From assembly GCA_921293015.1 (NCBI GenBank), contig OV121088.1, positions 31,161,645 through 31,225,644 on the forward strand: a DNA stretch of 64,000 nucleotides, in the 5' to 3' direction. Below are positions 36,501 through 50,700 of the stretch, piece after piece. Source of the stretch: Phorcus lineatus (lineage: Eukaryota; Mollusca; Gastropoda; Trochida; Trochidae). The position numbers were made by a program, and so were the translations under genes. The stretch's first letter is position 1; each line of letters starts with the position of its first letter. The notes below the pieces were generated by a model that made no database searches, was not told the DNA's origin, and was given only the letters and a program-made list of their open reading frames with translations.

Positions 36501-37967
36501 GAATTTGGCACTGAACCAAGTTTGCTAAAACAAAGCGGACGAACGAAAAAGAATGAAGCGTTTGCAAGACTTCCCATTTTACCATACCAACCACTAGTTT
36601 TTATTTATAGACGCACATCGGAGACATGATCAGACGCAATAGCAGAGATGTTGTTATTTATGTACAGATTCCTCTCACCCACGACAACAAGTACAATAAA
36701 ATCATTGTCTTTTTCTACAATGGACTATTATATATTTCACATGCAACGACATTATAAACACCAGCCCCATCGCTCTCAACACTCACTTACGCCTTCAATC
36801 AAACAATATTTAACAATCCTAATAATGATAATAATAATAATATATATTTTCAACATCTTTGTACAGAACCCTTCTCATGGTCGGTTGGATGCTTGCCTGG
36901 CGTTAAGATTAACGATTGATTACAAGGGCATGTCACCATTAATTGCAGGAAAGATCCCTTATTACACTGTGAGCATGACCAACCACACTTCGCGTACGTA
37001 CAAACAAACAATAGGAAATACTATGTACATTGCAAGATGGGTAGAGTGACGTTATGAATTCCCTTCATCTAAATAATACAGCATATCAAAATATAGAGAC
37101 CAGTTTCTTTCGGAGTTGATGGTTTACATAGGGTGTTCTGATGAAGTTATGAACATGATACATATGAGCCGTCGTAATAAACTGTTTGATATCAACATAA
37201 TCTGATGTTCGTTATCTACAGAAACTCTTCCGAGCCTCTTTTGGGCATTAAAAATGAAAACAAAAAACAACTTTTTAAAGTTAAAACGATCATATATGGG
37301 TAGGATCTATTTGACCAATTTACAAATGTTTCGTTTTCAATGCTAGCCGGGAGTGATATATGTATAAGGGTAGGCAGTTGCCTGTCCAACCAATATCTAA
37401 ATAGCGGCTCTGAGAGCTAACATACAAAATAGGTCAAAGGTCATTTGGTGACCTTTCTTGCACCACATGATCACAGAAGATGGTTTTCCACCAATAAATA
37501 TTCATGAGCATTAGTCAATCACGCAACAATGTACAGACTTATAACTTACATGGTTAGATGACGATATTGTGCTTGACCTCAATAGCTACGACTTATACAA
37601 GAATACCTTCTGTTTCAATAAAAAAAAAAAATCCTACCTCATGGACAAATAAACCAAACATTTTTTTGTATAATGACGTACATTTACACACCGAGTCCAC
37701 CACAGACACACAGACATGTTCGACTATCCTCTACTCTAACTACTGCAGACTATGTACATTGTGTGTAAAGACTCCGGCAGTCTCCACGCTGGATCCCACT
37801 CAGTTGATTGGTCAGCCGTCTGTCCGTCCATCGGCCTGTCCGGCAGATGAACGGACCGTCGGGTGCAGGACAGCGGGTCAAGATGTGGCGGTCAGTTTCC
37901 GAGTTGATGCTGTCCTCTGGTCGTCTGTCGTCCATGGAACGATCTATCGCCTAGGTCTAGATGAACG
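33579..37967 (-). other. Candidate 3' UTR of the TIA-1 gene
   Basis: It starts directly after the TAA stop of the terminal exon. No other gene is visible down to about 33500. Minus-strand AATAAA signals occur at about 36206-36211, 35592-35597, 33614-33619 and 33579-33584; another AATAAA lies near 36600. The last two (33614 and 33579) are close together and just precede the truncated SINE. Long, AU-rich 3' UTRs with several poly(A) sites are usual for TIA1/TIAR genes. The true end cannot be decided from sequence alone, and part of this stretch may be intergenic. The frames at 36648-37049 and 37558-37986 on the other strand have no recognisable content. Confidence 0.4.
34009..34079 (-). repeat. 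Interrupted CTG-type triplet repeats in the candidate 3' UTR
   Basis: Two clusters of CAG/TAG triplets on the plus strand (34009-34030 and 34064-34079) would be read as CUG/CUA repeats in the TIA-1 transcript. CUG repeats bind MBNL-type splicing factors. Functional relevance is inference only. Confidence 0.6.
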
Positions 37968-37987
37968 TTACTGTGCTTGCTGGTAAC
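37968..37987 (-). CDS. TIA1: TIA-1 terminal coding exon (last six residues and stop)
   Basis: A polypyrimidine-rich acceptor (GTTTCTTCTAG) precedes GTTACCAGCAAGCACAGTAA. Joined to the single G left by the exon ending at 48069, it reads G-Y-Q-Q-A-Q-stop. The family's known C-termini also end in short Gly/Tyr/Gln motifs (human TIA1 GYETQ, TIAR YQTQ). The phase fits exactly and the preceding residues are VVGYPMQQ. The assignment is strong, but a 10.1 kb intron separates it from the previous exon and no transcript is available. Confidence 0.8.
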
Positions 37988-40900
37988 CTAGAAGAAACAA
38001 TGCAAAACTTAGACCACTCGACATCGGGCGACCCAAACACATGGAGCATCTTGTTATTGTCTGCCATGGAGAGAATTTGTCTGTTTGAAGAGTTACATGG
38101 AACGTAGTCTCATTGACCTATTAACAATTAAGACTTGACACTCAGAAGGAGGGTCATGCAATCAAACATGACCTCCTAAAGGAATTATTGCCAAATACGA
38201 CCAAGTGTTAGTATGACCACTGGAAGAGTGAAATGTACTACATCCCTTTACTCTCCACCTTCAACTACACTTATATTTTGGATGATAAGCCCTAGTCAAT
38301 CCCAAATTATTCTATTTCACAACTTCTAACTTAAGTAAGTGTGGTGCTCAGAGAACAGGCCTGGCACCAACTGACTTGGCAAGAGCATTAATCTGAAAAT
38401 CCTTCCTGAAATTATTCCTGTCACATGTTAACCCCAAAAGACCCCTATTAATGCTGTTTCTGGGGAGGAGTAATGAACATGTTCTACCCATGGCAGACAA
38501 GCAAATACCCCACAAGTTATCCATCTTTATTGTCTAACACTGGAAACATATTGGCATATCAGTTTACAAAATGAAAAATCTGCTCGTTTTATAATCTATG
38601 AAATTTGTTTCCATCATTTTGTTCAATTATGTTCAAGAATAATCAGTTTTCAATTAACATATTCTTTTTTTAAGCTTACAAAGCTTAGTTCAATGTAAAG
38701 CATTAAATTGATGTTAAAAAAATAATTGATTATGCTAAATAAAGATGCGCAAAACAAGATAAAAGGTTAATGTTAGATATTTATATCACCTGGATTTAAA
38801 TTCATGTTTGGATATCAACAAATTTGAATATTTTACTTTCTGATGAAAAGACATAATATAACCATATTCGACGTAAAAAGCACGAGAAAAAACATGTTTT
38901 TAATTCATGAAATAATAAAAGTCTTTTCCTAACCCTGCGTGATAAATCTAGTTAGCCTTTCTAAACAAATATTTTTATTCGTGCTTTTAACCCCTTTCTT
39001 TCATTAGCCAGGGAGCTGCATAAGATATACTAGATATACTTTAAGATATATTCTGTGTGTATGACACTGACTTGTTAAAAATTTCATATAATGGAAACCA
39101 AAGACCATAATGTTAAACAACTTTGAGTATATTCAAATGAAAGCAGCTCTTCATTAGGGATCTACACATTTTACATATCGAAACATTAACCATTTTCATA
39201 AACACAAATTTCCAAGATCAACAGGCACTTAATATGTCGAATACGGTATGTGTTATTCACATCAATGATGAATAAATATTGAAATGATCAACCTTGAAGG
39301 AAAAATAGTAGAAAGGCTTGAGGAGGCTAGGTCATGCAAGCTGAGATATGTTCAAATAGCAGACAAAAGTTAAAAGGGGCAGTAGCACGTTTTTTTTAGA
39401 TTAATAAAATGATCTCATGAACACGAAAATAAATGTTTCAAATTGCCAGAAAATATTCATTCATAAAAAGGTGCAGTTTTAAAACTAATGTTCACTGATC
39501 GGTAAAGCTATGTGAATCCATTTCCCTACCTCAAATGATTAAAAGGCGTTCACGCAAAATTGGCTCAGTGGTCTTTGCTTGACACTTGATTAATTACTCA
39601 GCGACAACAGGTGATTGAGTTGACTAATGAGATGTTTTGAAGATTATATATTTGGCATAAACTAATATTTACTCAGGAAAATTTTAAGAAATAATTCTGT
39701 CAAAAACCATGCTACTGCCCCTGAAGGAGATAGACATGCTTTGGGCCTAAGAATACTATCAAAAACATATGATAAGAATATTTGCTTATTATGAATAAGA
39801 ATATCACCATGCTGTCTCAGAGCAATAAATTCACCTTCTGATAGATATGTCATTTCAAATTCCTATTCATGCGCAAAGTTTGAAGTTCAAAAGTATATTC
39901 TTTTAACGGTTTAAACAGTTATAACCCACAAGCCCTTGGCTCATATACTTGATTTAATTCTTTTCAGTTGGGCTGGTAGAAAAAGGTTTGCAATCTTTTT
40001 ATCAGAAAACATGTTTATACACATTAAGCAATATTTCATGGTTAGAATAACATTAATTCTTGCTGAAAAGATTGACTTGTTGGAAAATTTCTAATGCAAT
40101 AAACAAATAAGGGATTTTTTTCTCCGATATGACTTATGAGATCTTTGGAATGAATTGATCCAGAAAAAAGAAAATTGCATAAAGTGGACTTTGTTTCATA
40201 GTTTTAAAAAACATGTCAATCATGAAGTCTCGAGGGGGATTACGACTATCGTTTAAAGCAGCATAGATTTCGAGATATCATTTGGGAATTATGATACAAC
40301 ATACAGGGAGTAAATCAGATTTACATCTTTAGAATGATGGGATCAAATCATGACTATGCTGATGTTCGCTCCAAAGTAAGAAATTCCCTAGCAGATTCAA
40401 ACGAGGACAAGCACTGAATTGTTTAAAGATGCAAATTCCCTCAACTTTGAAACTATTTCACATAATTTTCCGTTTTATGTGTTTCTCATATCCCGAGGTG
40501 TAACCACATTGTTTGATTATTCATTCATGCGAGGAACGATCACAACTTCTAATCCTCAAAAGAGGATTCTGAATTGTATTCTCAGAATAGGAAAGGGATT
40601 TGAATTTTTTTGAGATTTGTAAGTGTTCCTTTATTTTAATATCCAAAGCATTTATAATCTTAAAAAATTGACAAGATGGAACAGGAAGATTAAAAACCGT
40701 TCAATATTCGACTTTAACTGCCAAATTTTGATGAACAATTCTCTGTCTGATAATCTTTTTCCGAAGAAAACAATATGAAAACTTATTTCAATCATTTCTA
40801 ATCTTATCAATGGATCCTTATCACTCGAAAAAGCCATTTTGACATCAGAAATGACAAATGAATATTTACTGCCGAAAAGACTGGAAATCTGCCAAAGTTG

Positions 40901-41763
40901 TGGAATGAGGTTATCATTAAGTTCAATCAAAACTCTGAACAAATGTTCACTGAAATTGACATTTCTCGTCAGAAGTAGGGTTAGAATTCGACACTACGTT
41001 GATTCATAAACAGATTGTAAGTGTGCGTTTCCTCTCTCCATGTTCTGTTACTGAATATGGTTCCCGCCGGAGCCGTAAACTCGGAAAAAATCGATAGGCG
41101 ATGAGATGATAACAGTTATTGGAAGTTTAATACTATCTAATGCACAATAAAGCAGACACGCATAGCGCACGATGCTAGGCAAGATTTAAAGCCTTCCCCG
41201 ATTAATCGCACCTATTCCGTTCCATTCTGCCATCTGCTATGGTGGCAGTCACTGTGCACCATGCTGTCTTTATTCATTACCAACAACAATTTCAGTGCTG
41301 TCACAACTTATCAAAGTCCATTCACCATGGGAAAATATTAAATTTGAAACCGTGCAAGACTCAATCTTAATTTTTGTTTATTGATTATCCAAAGTGTTAC
41401 AATCTGACAGGGAAACCAAAACTAGATTTTTTTTTAACATTTGGAGTTAATGAAAGTTTGTTCATAATTGAAAATTGAAATTCCCATAATGTCACAGAAA
41501 GAATCGAAATTATATTCAAATTGATACTGTAAACAACAAAAAAATCTTTTGACTTCAATAGTTGATATTTAATTCATCAAAATTCTCCTCTACTCGTACC
41601 ATATCTTATTCAATTTTCTTCTTAAAGCAAATTTTATTTTTAGCAGTTTTTTTTCTATCATTAAAAATTACAAATTTTTTATTTACAAAAAGGACAATTT
41701 GTAACGGGATATATGAAATATTTTACACATGCTGTAAAGCTGTAACATTGCAAATACCAAGAA

Positions 41764-41798
<35 letters not shown>

Positions 41799-44700
41799 TA
41801 AAAATAATAGGAATAAACATAACCTATCAATTGTTAGAGACTGTCATTATCTGTTCCATTTCAGATTAACATATGATTAATGTCCAAGATATCAATTTTC
41901 ATTTGTAATTACGAACAGTTACCAATTAACCAATTACTACAGATTTGTTTTCGGAAGGATGGCAAATATAATCACATTTGTTAGTCCTACCAATGTTTAT
42001 GGTTAATTAATTTTTAAAAAGGAGGCGAGTTTTTGGGGTTTTTTATGTGAAAGAGAAGATTTGGTAAGTATGCTCATTTTACATACTTTCTAAGAAACAA
42101 GATATAGATTAATTCCAATAACCCCATCTTTCTAATTAACAAGTTTAAGCCCCCATCCTCCTAATTAACAAGTTTAAGCCCACGATACCTCTGACGAAAC
42201 GGAATAAATAAGTTTTAGTTTGTAAGAAATACTATCACAATTATTGATACTGTTTTCTTCATAACATCAGAACTTTATTCACTAATTCTGATCGCAATTT
42301 GTCTAACTTATTTCATGCCCCAAACTTGAGGTCACTTTAAACAATACAATCATTACAGGCTCCGAAATTAGCATAAGTCTGGTAGCCCTTGGATTGTGAA
42401 AAAGGAGACGGGTAGTAATTTTCAATTTTAATAAACAGTAGTTAGGACTTGATACAATTTTACATGATTTAGTTGTGGAGATACATTTGGCTAGCTAGAA
42501 TTTGTATGGACTAGAATTCACAGAAAGGCACTAGTCAAAATGGCTAGTGCATCGAAATGCCGACCACTGCACTTTGTGGTTACAAGAACATGGATGAAAG
42601 CACATACAGGAGAGAGTGAGTACACATTCATAAAAGGTTCAAGCTGAGGAAGAAAGTGCATGCATGTTTTTAGGAGCAATGAAGAAAGAATAGCGAGGTA
42701 CAATCATTAGTCGCTGATTGGTATATTTTTGGCATGAAATGACTATATAGGGAGAGAAAGGTTGACTATGAAAAGTGCTGGACTATGTACTGTCAGCAAG
42801 TCACACACGTGAAGCAGAGCTCATTTGCTAGTGCAGAGAAAAATTTAGCAAAAATGTAAAAAAATTAAATACTATGCACTAAACCAGTGAAATGACTTTA
42901 AGATTGCAAAAATGCTGGCATCTGTTTGATTCAGTGGGACAGATGAATTGTCAACACTGAAAAAAGCACAGGAAGGAAAAAATAAAATGCACCTTTGAAA
43001 TATTTCGGTGCTGTTAGTTTATTTTTATGTAAAGGTTGTCGAGTGTAGGAAACTAATGTATTAATCACTATAGCCTCCGTGGATGACTTTTGTTTTGTTT
43101 TGAGAACAGCCTCAAATGAACTTTTGTGAACATGTTAACAACCCAAAATTTTGTAATGAATAACTTGAACAACTGTATGCCTTCAAATCGAGACAAATAA
43201 CTTAGTTGAAAATGGGACATAAAAAGATATGTGATATTACAAAAAAATTGATCATACTTATCAATCATTGCCTCAGAGCCTTAAGTTATAGGAAATGAAA
43301 AAAAAAATGTTAATTCAGAATTGCCTTTAATAAAACAAATTAATTTTTCTCTGCAGAGTAACTACAAGATGATGTATAGACACCAATATGCTTCAGTGAA
43401 TTCTAATGATAATAATATGACATTACGATGCAAACCCAATCAAGTTGCTGACAAGGAAGTTCTCAACAGTCAGTATTAATACTGATGGACATAGTGTATC
43501 ACACTGTCTCAGACCAATCAAAGCTCACTGCATGATACCAGGGTTATTGATGAGTACATCGGTTATATAAATCATATTTGTCAAGTAATGAGTAATATAT
43601 AGCACACGCTAGCTACGCAACAAACCTAGATCAGGGTAGTCCTTTTCATCTGTTGAACAAAACATACAAATTTTCATTTGTGTTTTGAGTTCACATTGAA
43701 ACCATTTTTTGAAACAGAAAATAACGGACCAATTATTTGTAACATAATGTACTAGTAAATATAATCTTTACAGTTCCCCACCTGTCACAGAAAAAGCATT
43801 TAATTTTGACTTTTGAAAATGACATTGAGAAATGTTGACTTATTAAAATGCGAATTTCTTGAATTCATTTGAGTTTTATGCTAAGCTTGGTCCATTATTT
43901 CTGTTTTTTGAACCATTAGATGATAATTATTCTATATAAATTACCGTGTCAATTACTGTTCTTGTATAGAATGATATAGATATGGAGATGATTAACATTT
44001 ACATTATAACCATACAGATAAAATATAGTCCACAATGAACATTACATACTGGAATGACAACCATGTATTTAACCTTAACTACGATAAACTCTTGGAACAA
44101 CTTAATCACTCTAGATAATCAATTAATTCAACAACTCTTAAAACCTGAATTATTTCAACAATCAATCAACTGAAATCAACAAGGTTAATCAACAATGTAA
44201 GTGAATGAGGAGAAATCAATTTCCGATGTTATAATGCTGTAGGAATCATTTCAACATTCAACTTCATGAAGTGAAATCAACATCGTAAATCAACTTTCAA
44301 AGTGTTTTAATGTGTTATGACAAACAACTCCAAACCACAGCACAAATCGGGGGCGCATATCACACTGAGGCAGGGAAGGACGTCCGTATGTTTCACAATG
44401 ACGTGATTAATGAATGAACAGTTGTCATCAACGACTGGTATTGACATGCGGATGTTGGCAGTAAACTGGTTTCAATGGAAGCAGCAGTCCGCTATTGACG
44501 TGCAAGTGTTAGTAACGACTTAAGGGGGTTGTTGGTTAAGAGTTGTGAGCAACATGCGATAGAGTCGTCTAACAACTCAAGCTGCACAATATTCTTGTAC
44601 TTTTGTTTGAGTTTGTGATCTAAGTTTACAAAATGACACGTTTGGAATTGCTACTTTTCCCTCCAACACTGCCTGCATCTAACATTTAAATGTGTTGAGA

Positions 44701-47700
44701 GATGGCCATGTGACTGCACACTCCATCAGAGACTAAAAAAGTGGTTTTGATTAAAATGTTTGAAAACTTTGGGATTTCAGGACCCATTTTTTTGTTTAAA
44801 AAATTTGGATTGAGTTTTGAAAACTCTGAAGTTATGAATTCAAGATATTTGAATGAAATTTGAATAAATGGGTTTTCTTTTTTAACTGACACATTTTGTT
44901 GATAGCCTTGTTTTTGACGATAGATCTTCAAATTATTGATGTTCTTGTTTAAACATGCAAACAGTTTATCAATTTTTTTATTTCAAATTTGTTCTATCGC
45001 ATGCCAAGATGGAGATTCTTCTTTTCCCCAATGTGAAAAATTTAAACCAAGACAGGAAAAAACCCCCTGAAAATTCAACTTTTAAAGTGGATATGGTTTA
45101 ATCTTACTCTAAAATGAAACAAATCATTTCTTATATGACTCAATGGCGATCTTGTTAATTGATAAAGGGAAAGTTCCCCTGGATTTATTTTCCGTAAATC
45201 AACCTTAAAGGCATATTGGTGTTTGTGCATTTAGCTTCTTAAATATACACATAAACTGAATGGAATAATCATGGTTGCATAGTTGAATTGAAATATTGAG
45301 GATTGAAGGGTAAATATTGTAACAAGAGTTAATGTTCAACTTGAACTATTTAACTAAGTGGTCAAAATGATATATTTTGCTGAATGGGAGAACTGAATAT
45401 GTTTGAAAAGGGAACACTCATGTTTTTTTAAATTAAAGGCGTGATGAAAATGATTGTTTAAAAAGTCTGAAAGAAATGAAAACTTTAATTTAAAGCAATA
45501 AGACCCCAATTTCCAAGGCTATTATGAAATAATTTTGATAAGCTTACAACTGAAAAATAAATCCTGATGTAATTAACTGATAAAACCACAGAAGAAATTT
45601 CCAAGGCTATTATGAAACAATTTTTCAAGAAGCCCACCACCTAACGGGGTAAGAGACAGAAAGCAGAGTAAACACCAAAGGCAGACAATGTTTTGGTGTA
45701 TAATATCTAGTCATTGTGTTGGATATGATACATTTAGCCATGATGAACAGTGATGAACAACACAGTGCGCTTATAAACTGAGATGACAACATGAAGCAGA
45801 ATAGAGGATCAACCCAGGATAAGCATAATCTCTTTCAGGATAAATCCAGGACTTGCAGATACACCAAGACTTCGGTAGCAGCACCAATTTTCAGGGATGC
45901 GAGTAAGTTCTGAATCAATAACTAAATTTGTTGAAGTTTGGAGCCTGAATAAAGGTGGCTACATTGAGAAGCCCAAAAGACAAAATGACACTACTGAAAT
46001 CAACTGGCCTGCTCAAAGTTCCTAGCCCATCATATGCATTAGATGATTTTAAGTGACCTTACAGATGGAGGTAGAAACTATAACGGAGATAACGACAGTA
46101 TAAGCAAATCTGAATAAGCACTTGGGATCAGCAGACCTCTACACACTTATCTGAATATACAGACAATCCATAGGATTCCAATAAATGACTTGAAGGGTGA
46201 AGGTATTAATTGGGTAGTCTGGACGCCGCTGCTAGTGGGATACCTTGCTAACATGGTTAGACTCGCGAGGAATCCATATGCAATGCATCGCCTCCCGACA
46301 GTCCCTGCAATACCGGGGTGCCAATTTGGTAGCTCTATTCTTGGTTGGAATATCTTGATACAACTATTGAGTAACTTAGGTCCAGTGCCATTAATCTTGT
46401 ATAGTGAAGTGGTGATGTGTTTTGAGGATAACATCCCTTTCAAGAGTTTCTCCCCAATGTGTTGAATGCATACAAAACCATGAAGATATTAAACCAGGAG
46501 TTTATACAGATATTGCAGTGAATCTCAAGGATAAATTGAACCAAACTTAACGGTACACAGAACAGTTATTTCAACCAGACAAAGCTATTGAACCCTTGGA
46601 AGATTTGAACCCCAGAACTCCCTATCAGGAGTTAACCACTCTACCTACAGCAGTTTTTCCTCTGGTTTTTGGGCAAATTCATTTCATTGACAATTTAGTT
46701 GTTCATTTTTTTATGTTCAATTTATAACTTAAAAGAGTCACTTAAATATAGTGTTTTAGCACTGAATAGCTGTACTAAGCCAAACGACAGGCGGCTAAGG
46801 GAAACACAGTTCCAAAACTAAATGGTTTTGTCTGGCACAACATGAACATTCACTAGTACTATAGTAAACAAGTACTATACTGTGAGAGAATTCTTGACAC
46901 CTTGAGTGAACAAATGAAAAAAGGCCCAACCATTCTCAATTGGCATAATATAGGAATCAGAACTAGCCAATAAAGGAAATAATCTTGGAATTGACACTGG
47001 TACAGTCAGAACACCAAGAGCCAAGGAAACCTACACCATACCACTATTAATTGTACTTCCTTATACAATTTATAGTTGCCAGAAATATGCTTATGAACCA
47101 ATAAGGGTCTACTGTCCAATAAAGCTATCCCAGGATATATTGGAAAAGACTGATTCCGTTAAGTACTTAATACTACATACTTGGTCAGTTTATCATCACT
47201 GGATTTTGGCTGTTGTACTCTAAGCTTTTTTAAAACTTTATGTACTTGTTAGGGACTGGCAGACACTATATGGACAAACATGTTCAGATACATTAGTTTC
47301 CTATACTGGACTTAATGGTGAGTATTAGTGTACAAGGATACACCGCAATGTGTACAAGGATACATAACTTTGTGTACAAGGATACATAACTCTGTGTACA
47401 AGGATACACTCCCCTGTGTATTAGTGTAAATATGCATACCAGTGTTATTCCTGCACCAGGGATATGTGCCCACTGGTGTTCTACAAATTTTTCAGATGTT
47501 CTAATTTAATACCTGTAAGAAGTGAACCATGTTGAAATAGAATTGGCCAAATTATACACTGTGCTGACCACGCAGACAACAACACTGCCACATATATCAG
47601 TGAATGTGATACGTACATATATGAGTAGGTACTTATATATAAGTACACTGCAACAGGTTTACAGGTGAAGTATATAGAACATATAATCAGTGTTGTTTCT

Positions 47701-50700
47701 AGAAGTGGTCTTGTAATTCAGGGCCTGATTTCCCATAAGCTGTTTTCATTTTCATAGGTCCTTTTACAATTTCAAAAGTTTTCATGTCCTAAATTAGTCA
47801 GGAATAACACTGAATTAGTCCAAATAAAAACCCAGAGCTTCTTGTGTATAAACATACCCAAACACATGTATCATTGTACACACGTTCAAGTGTACCAATA
47901 TACACAAACATAACAGCAATCGTGTACACCATGTGTATTAGTGTGATGTCCCTCAAACAAACAAACGAAAGGGGAATATTGGGGGGATCACGGCACACAT
48001 GATGTTCCGGGGGGCGGCCGGAGCCTCTCACTGGCTTAGCGCACAGTATCTAAAAATGGTAATCTCACCCTGCTGCATAGGGTAGCCGACCACGCCCTGC
48101 TGCTGCTGCTGTCCGTTGAACTGCTGCTGTCCTGGCTGCTGCATGGGCACTTGCCCCCATTGTTGTTGCATTTGCATGTTGCCTCTGGTGGAGAGAGAAG
48201 GGGGGTAAGTAAGTGATCAAACATATGCTACAAACAGTCTTGAAAAGGGGAGCATGAGGAAGGAGGCTTATAGGGGGATGAGAAGGTGGGTTTGGGAAGA
48301 TTAAGAAGACACGTTAGGGTGTAGGGTTCAGGATATTGAGAAGAACTTTCTCAAAGGAGTCAATCAATTTCAGCTGCCCCTTGTCTTAATGTAAAGTAAA
48401 TAAAATTCTTTTAAATGAATGATTAATAATTGTAATTTTATATTTTAGAAGGCATAAAAGAGACTCTGTTAGACTCTGGACTAACTCTAATTGGTTTTAA
48501 AAGAAGTATTTGAGATTGTCAAGTAGAAACATATCAAACAAAATATAACCACCTTTATTGGATGTAAATGAAGTACCTTATTTCACTCTTATCTATGTTC
48601 GTTGTTAGGTTACATGGTCACTTTCCATGCAAACAGAAAATAAAAAGCTGATCAGAAATGTCAGAAATCTATGGAAATCAATTATCAATTTGATACCTTT
48701 ACCCTCGATTGCAAACAACAAAAGCAAAGCTGCAGTAGAAAATGACACCGAGTGTGACGGTATTCATCCTTGATCATATCCTGAACATATTTACTCGATA
48801 CCTACTACATCTCAGATAATCAATAAAGCCTCAACATCGAGCCAATCTACAAGTCCTGTCACCTCCCTCAAGGGAAGGTAAAGGGAAGCAACTCTTACAC
48901 ATGTAATAAGCATCTCTTGCAGGAATTCTGCCACTTACACCTTCCACAGCTCCTGCTTTTAATTTTGAGTAATAGTGGATTTCTTCATGGATCATTGCAA
49001 GTTACCAAATAGTCTGACAGTTCTGAAACTTCCTGAGAATTTTCTGATTTACAAGGTTACTTTTTGGCCTTTCTACTTATCAAACTCTGATCCTTGATGC
49101 ATCACCTCAGAATAAATAATTACATTTTTAACAAAATGATCAGGAAACAGCTCAGTTGCCAACTGTACTGGGTTTGTTTGAAGATATGCCTTAAAAAAGA
49201 TGGATACTTTTCAAGCCTAATACATTGGTTATCTTTTTTTCTTGACAAAGAATTTTTAGGTCAGTTAGTTAGGTTAACATATAACAGGTTCATTTTGAAA
49301 ACAGTACTTCACTGGCAATCGTATAATGATCAAACTACTTTCATCTTGATGCTTTTGATTAAACTGAATCTTCTATCTACACCAATTTAACCCTTACCCT
49401 GCGAACTGGTAGTTATACTGGGGCCACTGTCCGGCGGCCATGCTGGCGGCCTGTATGTATCCGGCCTGACCGACACTCTGATAGGCACTGTTCCCAGGGT
49501 AGTTGTAGTACCCCATGTTGAAGTACTGGCCGTACGTGTTTGGGGACGTCGCCTGGTATGGCTGCTGTTGCTGCTGCAGGGATAAATAAATACTTGTTGG
49601 CAAAGAATTTGAATTTAAAGTTTGAAGAATTTTGTAATGAAATTTTTAATTTGGTTTCTTCTTGTTGTCAAAAGGACTGCATATGAAGAGAGGTGATTTA
49701 ACTAATTAACTATCTATGTTATTATGCAATGCATAACATTCCCCCAAAACCTAACCACACGAGGAAGATATTGTTATAGCTATAAAGCAAAGTCTGGTGG
49801 GATTTGAACCTGTACCTCTAGTACTTGTGATGTGATTTGGAGCTCCCAGCTACTATCAAGATATTTCACATGTAGAATTAAGTGCCTATACTCACAGTGC
49901 AGTAACAAAGCTTACAAACCTATGTAGCTATTCATAAAGCAAAACCAAATGTAATTTGACACACCCTCACTCACAGGTTTAATATAACACTGGAATTATC
50001 CCCTACTCTTGATCAGAGGTCTAAGATTCTAATCCATTCCCCTCTACATAACTTGCCTTATGGGCCAACCATTGCAAAATCCCATCCATAGAGAATGAAT
50101 GTGTTTTAATATGCCAAAACAGTAATACTATCCAATCCCTCTTGATGAAATTCTGGATGCCTTAGTGTAATATACTGCCGCATCTACAAAGATGTCAAAG
50201 GTTCCCCTTGTCCCATATTATAGATAGATTGAAGGGAGTGGAGACGTACCAGTTGTTGTGAGCCCTGACTGGGATCGTTGGATTCTTTACCCCAGGAACA
50301 CTTCACCTGCTGCTCGTTTACCGTTGTTCCGTGTACAGACACGATTGCAGTTGTGGCGTTTTCTTTTGAGGCAAATCTGAAGCAAAATAGAAGACTATGG
50401 TTAAAACTGAGTATCGGGTATGAGTACCAGTATCGGGTAAAAACCAACGTTACACCTGTGTTAGGTATAAACCGACGTTACACCTGTGTTAGGTTAAACC
50501 GACGTTACACCTGTGTTAGGTTAAACCGACATTACACCTGTGTTAGGTTAAACCGACGTTACACCTGTGTAACAGCATCTCTCACTGTCACCATTCAATA
50601 CAGGTAACATCTTACAGGGTACTCTAGCCAATAGACTGAGTAGACAGTGGGATCACTTCATGTTATCATTTGTAATTTATGAAGGTGGGCATGTCATCTT

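Larger units (their letters stand above)
37988..48068 (-). other. Last intron of the TIA-1 gene (10.1 kb)
   Basis: Bounded by donor AGG|GTGAGA at 48068 and acceptor TTCTAG at 37988. It contains an (AAT)n run, a tRNA-like repeat head, a 22-bp minisatellite and a stretch near 46.2-46.5 kb that is open on both strands. No other gene is supported; the short frames throughout look like chance. Confidence 0.7.

Noticed and set aside
36648-37049. 133-codon plus-strand frame
   Set aside because: Runs through an ATA/ATT simple repeat and lies antisense to the candidate 3' UTR.
37558-37986. 142-codon plus-strand frame ending at the terminal exon
   Set aside because: It is the antisense shadow of GC-richer sequence after the TIA-1 stop; no motif.
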